Below the pieces are notes generated by a model, which worked only from the letters and a program-made list of their open reading frames with translations, did no database searches and was not told the origin of the DNA. 7,692 bases of DNA. Source: Chloroflexota bacterium. Lineage in GTDB: Bacteria > Chloroflexota > Anaerolineae > Anaerolineales > Villigracilaceae. The translations under genes were made by a program, and so were the position numbers. The DNA is taken from the NCBI GenBank assembly GCA_021796155.1, contig JAJYOO010000101.1:1-7692 (forward strand), in the 5' to 3' direction. Shown here piece after piece: positions 1 to 6,200 of the stretch (position 1 is the first letter of the stretch; every line of letters starts with the position of its first letter).

Positions 1-106
1 CTTCGCTCTCGATCCCACGCGAAAGAGCGTCAATCAGAAAACGCTTTAGCTTGGCAAGATCAGAGGAGGAAAAACGAACAGAATTCGGCGATGCAGGCTG
101 GGCCAT
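1..106 (-). CDS. Unknown protein, N-terminal 35 residues only
   Basis: This is the beginning of a gene that runs off the left edge. The ATG is at 106-104, five nucleotides after the stop of the preceding small gene, and a purine-rich AAAGGAA that could serve as ribosome binding site lies in the last codons of that gene, so the two are probably translationally coupled. The visible protein starts MAQPASPNSVRF and continues with a charged, probably helical stretch (SSSDLAKLKRFLIDAL, about residues 13-28). There is no signal peptide or membrane segment in the part that can be seen. No family can be recognised from so few residues. Its position after a CpaE/TadZ-like ATPase makes a secretion or pilus role conceivable, but nothing in the residues shows that. 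Confidence 0.6.
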   Translation of the reverse strand, partial: MAQPASPNSVRFSSSDLAKLKRFLIDALSRGIESE

Positions 107-111
107 GAATG

Positions 112-399
112 TTATTCCTTTGACGTTTCTTCGTCCGGCATGACCCACACAATTTGTGCGCGGCGCACGGCCAGGAAAGGCGCGGTAAATGCAACCTGTG
201 CGTCGGCTCCGAGAATAACCGCGTCCGTCATTGCGAGGAAAAGTTCATCGCGGTCCAATTCATCCTTCAAACGCTCGCCCTGCCGCACGTGGACTTTGCC
301 GCGCACCAATTGATTCGTCGTCTGGATGGTGGCGCGCACCGCGACCTTGGTCACCACATCGGTGAAGAACTTTCCTTTTTCGTCGTATTCAATCGCCAT
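112..399 (-). CDS. Small conserved-looking protein of unknown function (95 aa)
   Basis: A 95-residue soluble protein with no signal peptide or membrane helix. The start ATG (399-397) has an AGAGG ribosome binding site six nucleotides upstream (406-410), and only 20 nucleotides separate it from the stop of the REC-ATPase gene, so it is co-transcribed with the signalling cassette. The sequence alternates short hydrophobic strands and charged turns: a probable strand pair around residues 18-40 (VAVRATIQTT, then GKVHV), a polar loop RLKDELDRDE at 43-52, then FLAMTDAVIL at 54-63 and a final strand with RAQIVWV near 80-86. The pattern 'R-L-x-D-x-L ... F-L-A-x-T-D-A' recalls small beta-rich domains of unknown function that I remember from Anaerolineae and other phyla (possibly the DUF6812 group; recalled, not verified). 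A small beta-barrel adaptor acting with the neighbouring ATPase is a guess. That it is a real gene is well supported by spacing, ribosome binding site and protein-like composition. Confidence 0.82.
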   Translation of the reverse strand: MAIEYDEKGKFFTDVVTKVAVRATIQTTNQLVRGKVHVRQGERLKDELDRDELFLAMTDAVILGADAQVAFTAPFLAVRRAQIVWVMPDEETSKE

Positions 400-419
400 G
401 GAATGCCTCTGCTTTGTAT

Positions 420-1571
420 TTATAACGAACGTAAATGTCTTGCGAGTTCTGCCATCTGACGGGATGTATCTTTCAAGACAATGGATGCCGTGTCATTCGG
501 GAATTTGGTTGTGATCGGTTGATGCTGGTTGTTCGCCAACGCGAAGTTCCCACCGAGATACGGCATGGCTGTTTTGATATCAATGCCGATGATCTTTTCC
601 GCTTCGGCTTTGGTCAATCCTTCCAAACCGACGGCTCGATTCAAAATCGTGAAAACAGATGAAGCCTGCAAGCCCTTGGTCTTCAAATAATCCCAGACCG
701 TTTTCGTAAGCGTGACCGTACTCAAATCGGTGCTGACGATCATCGTAACGAGGTCGGCATTTTCGATCAACGGCAGGCTGATGCGCGAGAGTGAACGTCC
801 AAGATCGAGGAAGACAAAATCGTATGCGAGCCTCAACGATTGGACAATGTCACCGATCTTCCCGACGTTAAGCTGGTTCCCGCTTTCGGGATCGGGCGAA
901 CCCGCCAGCAAATGGAAATGCCAGGCGCTCAATTCAGTCAGGCTTTTGCGGAAGAAATCAGATGTCAATTCTGAAGATGACATTCCCGCAATCGTCACCA
1001 GGTTTTGATCGCCCTCGTAACCGACGATTTCTGCAATCGAGCCGATTGGCAATACCATATCCACAACCACAATGCGCGCCTCCGGTTGATTGGTGGCAAC
1101 ATTCATGGCAATGTTGGAACACAACGATGAAGTGCCGGTCCCGCCTTTGGCGCTCAAAAAAACGATCAACAGGCCGCCGTCTTTCGCCACCGAAACGGAT
1201 GCGCCAGTCAGTCGTCCAATCGCTTCGATCAGAACTGGGATCGCCTGCCCTGTCTTTATCAAATATTCCTTGAAGCCCGCGTCGAGGCAGGCACGAGCGC
1301 GCGATTGTTTTGGATCACTGCTGAGTGCGATCAGCGGCGTTTTGGATGTACGCGCGTCGGACCGCAGACGAAGCGCAAAATCTTCCCCTTTTAAATCAGG
1401 CATCACGGGGTCTATGATGATGACTTCAGGATGATCCCGCCAGGCAGAAACCAAACCTTCCCTGCCTGAGCCAGCCCGCAGAACTTGATAACCCGCTTTG
1501 AGCAAAGCTGCCGAGACATAATTGAGACTCGCAGCGTCTGCATCAACAACTAGGATCTTGTTCCCGGCCAT
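420..1571 (-). CDS. REC-ATPase fusion, CpaE/TadZ-like (degenerate REC domain plus atypical Walker A)
   Basis: A 383-residue two-domain protein. Residues 4-122 form a response-regulator receiver domain: candidate phosphoacceptor D54 (IIIDPVMPD), S84 in the switch position and K106 (EYLIKT). The usual Asp-Asp pair is D10-A11, so one Mg2+-ligand aspartate is missing, and the Pro after the conserved Lys is Thr. Residues about 134-383 are a ParA/MinD-fold ATPase: deviant Walker A at 142-149 reads KGGTGTSS, keeping the signature lysine K142 but with Thr147 where ParA/MinD have the catalytic-loop lysine. Walker A' is around D171 (VVVDM) and Walker B around D256 (FVFLDLG). REC plus lysine-less ParA ATPase is the architecture of CpaE/TadZ, which localise Tad/Flp pilus machinery at the pole; the C-terminal region (MPYLGGNFALANNQHQPI) also fits that group. 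The gene begins eight nucleotides after the response regulator stop, so it is in the same operon. An alternative role is a two-component output ATPase unrelated to pili; no pilus gene lies inside the window. Confidence 0.9.
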   Translation of the reverse strand: MAGNKILVVDADAASLNYVSAALLKAGYQVLRAGSGREGLVSAWRDHPEVIIIDPVMPDLKGEDFALRLRSDARTSKTPLIALSSDPKQSRARACLDAGFKEYLIKTGQAIPVLIEAIGRLTGASVSVAKDGGLLIVFLSAKGGTGTSSLCSNIAMNVATNQPEARIVVVDMVLPIGSIAEIVGYEGDQNLVTIAGMSSSELTSDFFRKSLTELSAWHFHLLAGSPDPESGNQLNVGKIGDIVQSLRLAYDFVFLDLGRSLSRISLPLIENADLVTMIVSTDLSTVTLTKTVWDYLKTKGLQASSVFTILNRAVGLEGLTKAEAEKIIGIDIKTAMPYLGGNFALANNQHQPITTKFPNDTASIVLKDTSRQMAELARHLRSL

Positions 1572-1579
1572 AAAGTATT

Positions 1580-2275
1580 TCAGGCTTCGAGTGGCGGCAT
1601 CAAATATCCAAGCCCTGAACGCGTAACGATATGATGCGGGTTATGAGGATCGGCTTCCAATTTTTGACGCAGGCGTGCAATGCTGACCCACAGGATTTCC
1701 TTGTCGAGTTTGTATTCCGGACCCCAAACGCTGGTCAGCAAATCTTCGGATGTCAGAATCGTTCCGATGTTATGAGCAAACTGCAGGAGCAGCCGATATT
1801 CTGTGGCAGACAGGGAAACAGCCTGGTCGTCCTTCCAGACTTCAGCGCGCGCAAAATCAATTTTTAGATTATTGTGCGTGAAAAAGCGTTCCTGTCCATG
1901 CTCAGTGGGAGGCTGCGCGCGGCGCAGAACAGCACGCACCCGCGCCAAAAGTTCGGTCGCCGAAAAAGGCTTGACGAGGTAGTCGTCCGCTCCGAGGTCC
2001 AGGCCTTTGACGCGATCCTGCTCCTCGCCCTTGGCCGTCAGCATGATGATCGGCACATTGGAGAACTCGCGGATGCGCTGGCAAGCCCCGAAGCCGTCGA
2101 GCCGCGGCATCATAATATCGAGCAGGATCAAATCAACGGGCTGGGCGGAAAACGTGTCCACGGCCTGCATACCGTCCGATGCAGTGATAACGCCGTACCC
2201 CTCTGTTTTCAGATTGGCCTCCAACAAACGGAGGTAGCGAGGTTCGTCATCCACGATCAATATTTTCTTGGACAT
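1580..2275 (-). CDS. OmpR/PhoB-family response regulator transcription factor
   Basis: A 231-residue DNA-binding response regulator. The receiver domain (about residues 3-117) is canonical: acidic pair D9-D10, phosphoacceptor D53 (LILLDIMMP), switch T80 (IIMLTAK) and K102-P103 (DDYLVKPF). After a short linker (PPTEHGQE) comes a winged-helix DNA-binding domain at about 129-228, with LSATEYRLL for the first helix, the recognition-helix segment IARLRQKLE, and the wing HHIVTRSGLGYL. The start is chosen at 2275 because AAGGAGG lies four nucleotides upstream and VDDE falls at the normal distance from the N-terminus; a longer reading frame from 2380 adds 35 residues that only mirror the end of the kinase gene. 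It lies 25 nucleotides downstream of the GAF kinase and eight upstream of the REC-ATPase. It is the obvious phosphoacceptor for one or both adjacent kinases. Its target promoters cannot be read from this window. Confidence 0.96.
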   Translation of the reverse strand: MSKKILIVDDEPRYLRLLEANLKTEGYGVITASDGMQAVDTFSAQPVDLILLDIMMPRLDGFGACQRIREFSNVPIIMLTAKGEEQDRVKGLDLGADDYLVKPFSATELLARVRAVLRRAQPPTEHGQERFFTHNNLKIDFARAEVWKDDQAVSLSATEYRLLLQFAHNIGTILTSEDLLTSVWGPEYKLDKEILWVSIARLRQKLEADPHNPHHIVTRSGLGYLMPPLEA

Positions 2276-2279
2276 GATG

Positions 2280-2286
2280 CCTCCTT
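2280..2286 (-). promoter_or_regulatory. Ribosome binding site of the response regulator
   Basis: On the minus strand AAGGAGG is followed after four nucleotides by ATG at 2275-2273. It is a near-perfect anti-16S match and decides the start of the response regulator in favour of MSKKILIVDDE over the longer in-frame ATG at 2380. It lies in the 25-nucleotide gap after the kinase stop codon. Confidence 0.85.
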
Positions 2287-2300
2287 CACAGAAAACCGGA

Positions 2301-3488
2301 TCACATAGCGGGTTCGATGGGCAGTTCGATAAAGAAGGTTGTGCCTTCGTCCAAAATGGACTCTGCCCAAATCTTACCATGATGCGCGAGAATTATCTGC
2401 TTGCAAATATAAAGTCCCAAGCCGGTACCAGTAACCGTAGCCTGTCCAGGGACGCGATAAAAACGTTCAAAAAGGAACGGAAGATAATCTTCCGGGATGC
2501 CGGGGCCGCGATCGGCAAAGACCACTTTCAAAGTTTTGCCAGCGCGACGAATGCTGATCGCGATGGGCGAATCGGGAGCATACTTCACGGCATTGCTAAA
2601 CAAGTTTTCAAAGACCTGCGACAGCCGCACGCCATCGCCGAGGATGGGCGGGACATTCTCGAAATCAAGTTTTACCTGCAAATCACTGTGATGAGTGTGA
2701 AGCCGCGTAGTGACATCACGGATCAAAGCATCCAATCGCAGTGGCTGGAATTTGAATTGAAGTGTCTTCGTCTGCAAGCGCGCTGACTCGAGCATATTCT
2801 CGATGAGACGAGTCAGGCGGTCAGCCTCATCATCAATGATCGCCAAAAATTCGTGCTGGGTTTTTTCATCCCATTTCGTATCTTGCCGCAGCAGGCTGGT
2901 GCTGTAACCTTTGATAAAACCAAGCGGTGTGCGAAGCTCGTGCGAGATCGTGGAAACAAAATCATCTTGAAGGCGCATTTGCTTCTGCACGGATTCCAAA
3001 TCGGTGCGCGCTTCCTGCAAAGCTTTGGACGCCAGCAGCGACGCGACCGCGGTCGCGATCAGTGCCGCCATGCGGACATGGATCGCGGAATAAGCCGGGC
3101 CGCCGAACCGGACAAAGACCAGCACGCCGCTCAAACGTCCCGCGGTGAACAATGGTAAGCCAATCAAATATGGAAGATCAAGCCGGTCCGTGTTTGGATT
3201 TTGGCCGGGCTCATGCACGATCACTTCCTTCCGACTGACGACTTCGCCTGCAACCCCTTCGCCCCAACTGACATCCGCTTCGGCGTTCTTGCCGCGTCCC
3301 ACCGCACGCGCATAAGCGACATCCAAACCACTGCCAGAATCAAGCACATAGACAGCTACATTGTCATATACAAATTCTTCGCGCAGGGCAGCCAGCAACG
3401 TATCCAGGGCTGCTTTCCAATCGGCCTTTGCATTTACAGCCTGCAGGATGGTATAGAGATAATCGAGCGTCTGCGGATCAACCGACAT
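2301..3488 (-). CDS. GAF-domain sensor histidine kinase (soluble)
   Basis: A 395-residue histidine kinase with no transmembrane helix, hence probably cytosolic. Residues about 20-155 form a GAF-type sensor domain (FVYDNVAVYVL, then WGEGVAGEVV at 75-84 and the strand LSGVLVFVRF at 119-128). A helical linker at about 140-175 leads to the HisKA domain with the H-box ISHELRTPL, phosphorylated residue H183. The HATPase_c domain has the N-box with N299 (NLFSNAVKYAP), G1 box D326-R-G-P-G330, F-box around F340 (FLFERFYR) and G2 box GTGLG at 354-358, so all catalytic elements are present. The ATG (3488-3486) lies one nucleotide after the stop of the upstream kinase and has no clear Shine-Dalgarno of its own, which points to translational coupling. 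The response regulator follows after 25 nucleotides and is the likely partner. The GAF ligand cannot be predicted: no haem- or bilin-binding signature is evident. Confidence 0.95.
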   Translation of the reverse strand: MSVDPQTLDYLYTILQAVNAKADWKAALDTLLAALREEFVYDNVAVYVLDSGSGLDVAYARAVGRGKNAEADVSWGEGVAGEVVSRKEVIVHEPGQNPNTDRLDLPYLIGLPLFTAGRLSGVLVFVRFGGPAYSAIHVRMAALIATAVASLLASKALQEARTDLESVQKQMRLQDDFVSTISHELRTPLGFIKGYSTSLLRQDTKWDEKTQHEFLAIIDDEADRLTRLIENMLESARLQTKTLQFKFQPLRLDALIRDVTTRLHTHHSDLQVKLDFENVPPILGDGVRLSQVFENLFSNAVKYAPDSPIAISIRRAGKTLKVVFADRGPGIPEDYLPFLFERFYRVPGQATVTGTGLGLYICKQIILAHHGKIWAESILDEGTTFFIELPIEPAM

Positions 3489-3489
3489 A

Positions 3490-4542
3490 TTATGTGGAAT
3501 GTTTTTGCTTTTTTTCTTCTGCCACTGCCAGGAGCGGGAACTTGAACGTGGTGCTGCGGCCCTCGATGGAATTTACATCGAGCAGCGAGCCGTGCGCCTC
3601 TACGATCTGACGCACCAGCGAAAGCCCAAGGCCGGTGCCGCCCGCTTTGCGCGTGGATGAACCGTCGAGTTGGTGGAACGGTTCAAAAATTTCACTCAAA
3701 CGGTTCGACGGGATGCCGATGCCGGTATCCGTCACAGAAATCATCACGAGATTTGCGCCTTCTTCCTTCAAACTGACAACGACCCGTCCGCCAGACGGCG
3801 TAAATTTGACCGCGTTATCGAGCAGTTGATTCAATACCCAGCTGATCTTTTCCGGGTCGCCCTGAACGAACGGCAGATTCTCATCGGCAACGACATGCAC
3901 CGTCACGCCGCGCTCGTCCGCTTTTTGAACGGCAGACTTGGCTGCGAGATTTGCAAGACGGCGAATATCGAACGCTTCCTGCTTCATGCTCATCTCGCCG
4001 CGCGATGCCAGCGAGAACATGATCAAATCTTCGATCAAATTCTCCAGCCGGTCGGAGGCTCTTTGGCTGACTTGTAGCGCGTGACGTTGTTCGGATGTCA
4101 ACGGTCCAAGCGAATCCGTCACCATCAATTCAAGATAACCTTTGATGTGAGTCAGCGGCGTCCGCAATTCGTGAGAAATATTTGCGACAAAATTGGCTTT
4201 CATCTGGCTGAGTTCGGAAAGCCGTTCGAGCGCCTCCTGCAATTCCGCCGTCCGCTCCTGGACGCGTTGTTCAAGATTGCGGTTGGCCGCCTGCAACGCG
4301 GAACGCAATTGAATAATCTGTTCGGTGATCGCCTGGTCTAATGTGGAACGTTCGAGAAGTTTCAGCTCAAGAAGAGCCTGGCCGAGCAAATACGTTCTCC
4401 CCTCCGCAATTTTTTCTTGCTGATAGGCCAGCGCTTTTTGCAAATCCAATTCGGTGATATGCCCGCCTCGTACCAACGCTTCGCCAAGCCGCGGTACGAG
4501 CATTTCAGGAGTCAGTTGGGATGATGGCTTTGTACTCGACAT
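3490..4542 (-). CDS. Histidine kinase with N-terminal MshEN-like (putative c-di-GMP) domain
   Basis: A 350-residue soluble kinase. Residues 18-75 hold two tandem 24-residue motifs of the MshEN/GspE N-terminal type (see separate entry). Residues about 76-115 are a strongly charged heptad-like coiled coil (NRNLEQRVQERTAELQEAL and following) typical of signalling helices. The HisKA domain has the H-box ISHELRTPL with H124 as phosphoacceptor. The HATPase_c domain shows N243 in the N-box (QLLDNAVKFTP), the G1 box D272-T-G-I-G276, an F-box at F286 (EIFEPFHQLD) and the G2 box GGTGLGL at 301-307. The core is complete and expected to be active. Start ATG at 4542-4540 is supported by GAGGAG eight nucleotides upstream (4551-4556). 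It follows the amidohydrolase by 44 nucleotides and precedes the GAF kinase by one. No separate regulator is paired with it, so it may share the OmpR-type regulator or the REC-ATPase with the second kinase, or the two kinases may interact. Confidence 0.94.
   Translation of the reverse strand: MSSTKPSSQLTPEMLVPRLGEALVRGGHITELDLQKALAYQQEKIAEGRTYLLGQALLELKLLERSTLDQAITEQIIQLRSALQAANRNLEQRVQERTAELQEALERLSELSQMKANFVANISHELRTPLTHIKGYLELMVTDSLGPLTSEQRHALQVSQRASDRLENLIEDLIMFSLASRGEMSMKQEAFDIRRLANLAAKSAVQKADERGVTVHVVADENLPFVQGDPEKISWVLNQLLDNAVKFTPSGGRVVVSLKEEGANLVMISVTDTGIGIPSNRLSEIFEPFHQLDGSSTRKAGGTGLGLSLVRQIVEAHGSLLDVNSIEGRSTTFKFPLLAVAEEKKQKHST
4318..4491 (-). other. Tandem MshEN-like motifs at the N-terminus of the kinase
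   Basis: These bases encode residues 18-75 of the kinase. Motif 1 (18-41) starts RLGEALVRGG and has R18-L19-G20, L23, V24, G27, I29, L34, L38 and Q41 at the spacing of the published 24-residue c-di-GMP motif of MshE (RLG, hydrophobic 6-7, G10, hydrophobic 12, L17, L21, Q24); only position 11 (His) departs. Motif 2 (52-75) starts LLGQALLELK and keeps L53-G54, L57, L58, L62, L63, L68, I72 and Q75, but has Leu instead of the Arg at position 1 and Lys instead of Gly at position 10. The linker between motifs is 10 residues, longer than the short one in MshE. The fold assignment is fairly safe; ligand binding is inference. Confidence 0.75.
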
Positions 4543-4550
4543 AGGTCGTT

Positions 4551-4556
4551 CTCCTC
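4551..4556 (-). promoter_or_regulatory. Ribosome binding site of the MshEN-like kinase
   Basis: GAGGAG on the minus strand, eight nucleotides before ATG 4542-4540. It fixes the start so that the whole first MshEN-like motif is translated, rather than starting at Met14. It lies in the 44-nucleotide gap after the amidohydrolase; I see no convincing promoter or terminator in that gap. Confidence 0.75.
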
Positions 4557-4586
4557 AAGCTGTAACCACTAATAAAACGCAACCCT

Positions 4587-6164
4587 TCAATTACCGGGCA
4601 AAACCCACTCTCCGCCGACCATTGTAGCAGAAGATTGAAAATCTTTCACTTCCTGCGGATCGGATTTGAACGGGTCTTTTTCCAGGACGATCAAATCGGC
4701 GAGGAAACCCGGGGCCAATTTGCCCTGACGGTTTTCCGCGTACGCCGCGTACGCCGCGCCGGTCGTAAATCCTTCGATCGCTTCCTGCATCGAAAGCCGC
4801 TGTTCAGGATGCCAACCTTCGGGATTCGGCGAACCGTCCGCACGTCGGCGCGTGACCGCCGCGTGGATTCCCCAAAACGGATTCGGCGACTCGACCGGTG
4901 CGTCTGAGCCAAACGCAACACGCGCGCCCGCGTCGAGTTGAGTCCGCCAGGCATAAGCCAGCGACGAACGCGCACCCCAATATTTGTCAGCCATCAACAT
5001 GTCAGATGTGGCATGAATCGGCTGCATGGATGCGATCACATTTAATTTCGCAAGCCGCGCCGCGTCATCAAGATGCAAAACTTGTACATGTTCAATGCGA
5101 TGTCGCAAATGCGGCAAGCCTTTTTCGGTTTCGTAAGCGCGCAACTGCTCGTATGCATCCAATACTTCATGATTGGCGCGGTCGCCGATGGCATGGACGG
5201 TCATGCCAAGGCCAACATCCGCGGCGTGACGACCATATTCAAAAAGTTGTTCGCCATCCATGTTGAGAATGCCTTTGTTTTCCGGCTCGCCATCGTACGG
5301 TTGGAACATCGCCGCTGTGCGCGGGCCAAGCGCGCCATCCATAAAAGCTTTGACGGAACCAATGCGAAGCCAATCGTCACCGAAGCCAGTGCGGAGTCCA
5401 AGTTCAAAAGCCTGGTTGAGCAATTCAACAGGAAGATTTTTCGTCACGCGCAACTTCAACTTGTTTTGCAAATGTAGAATTTGTAAAGCCATGAACGAAT
5501 CGCGGCGGTCAAAATCGTGGACGCTTGTCAAGCCCATCTTCCATAAAATTGGCTGGGCCCTTTCAATAGCGTTGGCAATTTCACCAACAGTTGGCGCAGG
5601 CAGAACACGATTGATCAATTCCATCGCGGACTCGAGCAGGATTCCGGTCAAAGCACCGCGTGAATCACGTTGGAGCTGGCCGTTGACCGGGTCCGGCGAA
5701 GAAGCGGTGATGTCAGCCAACTTCAACGCAGCCGAATTTGCCCATCCAGCATGTAAAGATTTTGCTGTTAGATAAACTGGATTGTTTGGTGAAATTTGAT
5801 CGAGCGCGGATAACTCCGGCCAGCCGCCCCACACATTTTGATTCCAGCCGTGACCTAAAATCCATTCGCAGGGCTTTGCTTTTTGCACGCGCTCCTTCAC
5901 GCGCCGCAAACAATCATCGAGGGTGTCGGTTTCGCAATCAACTTTTTGCAGGCCGAGCGAATAATGTTGAAGATGCAAATGCGCGTCGGTGAGGCCGGGC
6001 AAAACAATTCGACCGCGTAAATCTTCTTTCTCTGCGCGGTCGAATTCCTTCAGAAGATCATCGCCGCCGATGGCGATAACTTCGTCATGATCAATGGCGA
6101 TGGCTGACGCGGTTGGTTTTGATTTATCAAGTGTATAAATTTTTGCGTTGTAAAGAATCTTCAT
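4587..6164 (-). CDS. Metal-dependent amidohydrolase, YtcJ/amidohydrolase_3 type
   Basis: A 525-residue hydrolase of the amidohydrolase superfamily, close to the usual length for the YtcJ-like group. The N-terminal beta-sandwich segment (MKILYNAKIYTLD, AIAIDHDEVIAIGG) leads to the metal motif D60-A-H62-L-H64. Further ligand candidates are K272 in SVKAFMDGALG (the lysine that is carbamylated in related enzymes), H324 in TVHAIGDRAN, H359 in HRIEHVQVL and D421 in FGSDAPVE. The C-terminal part GKLAPGFLADLIVLEKDPF is the returning beta-sandwich typical of this family. All the key residues are present, so an active cytosolic hydrolase acting on an amide, urea-like or cyclic amide bond is likely, but the substrate cannot be named. 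There is no signal peptide. It begins 36 nucleotides after parB with only a weak ribosome binding site and ends 44 before the kinase genes, so it may be co-transcribed with either side. No functional link to segregation or signalling is apparent. Confidence 0.93.
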   Translation of the reverse strand: MKILYNAKIYTLDKSKPTASAIAIDHDEVIAIGGDDLLKEFDRAEKEDLRGRIVLPGLTDAHLHLQHYSLGLQKVDCETDTLDDCLRRVKERVQKAKPCEWILGHGWNQNVWGGWPELSALDQISPNNPVYLTAKSLHAGWANSAALKLADITASSPDPVNGQLQRDSRGALTGILLESAMELINRVLPAPTVGEIANAIERAQPILWKMGLTSVHDFDRRDSFMALQILHLQNKLKLRVTKNLPVELLNQAFELGLRTGFGDDWLRIGSVKAFMDGALGPRTAAMFQPYDGEPENKGILNMDGEQLFEYGRHAADVGLGMTVHAIGDRANHEVLDAYEQLRAYETEKGLPHLRHRIEHVQVLHLDDAARLAKLNVIASMQPIHATSDMLMADKYWGARSSLAYAWRTQLDAGARVAFGSDAPVESPNPFWGIHAAVTRRRADGSPNPEGWHPEQRLSMQEAIEGFTTGAAYAAYAENRQGKLAPGFLADLIVLEKDPFKSDPQEVKDFQSSATMVGGEWVLPGN

Positions 6165-6200
6165 AATTTCAGTGATGGCGCGACGCGTTGCTAAACGAGT

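Noticed and set aside
281..296. CACGTG core (286-291) as a possible parS site
   Set aside because: The flanks do not form the TGTTTC/GAAACA arms, and the bases encode Val-His-Val of the small protein; it is a chance match.
1874..2308. Plus-strand open frame of 144 codons opposite the response regulator
   Set aside because: It lies antisense to the receiver domain and has no independent coding signal.
2276..2380. An N-terminal extension of the response regulator from an ATG at 2380
   Set aside because: The extra 35 residues overlap the kinase C-terminus, do not resemble a receiver domain, and a strong AAGGAGG site sits just before the ATG at 2275.
2268..2786. Plus-strand open frame of 172 codons opposite the GAF kinase
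   Set aside because: It is antisense to a fully convincing HATPase domain; the product has no recognisable motif and there is no ribosome binding site.
4738..4758. Short tandem repeat of a TACGCCGCG unit
   Set aside because: Only about two copies; it encodes Ala-Ala-Tyr repeats in the amidohydrolase and fits the helix there, so codon bias in a repetitive peptide is enough to explain it.
5260..5775. Plus-strand open frame of 171 codons opposite the amidohydrolase
   Set aside because: It is a shadow of a gene with intact catalytic motifs; the translation is low-complexity and unlike a folded protein.
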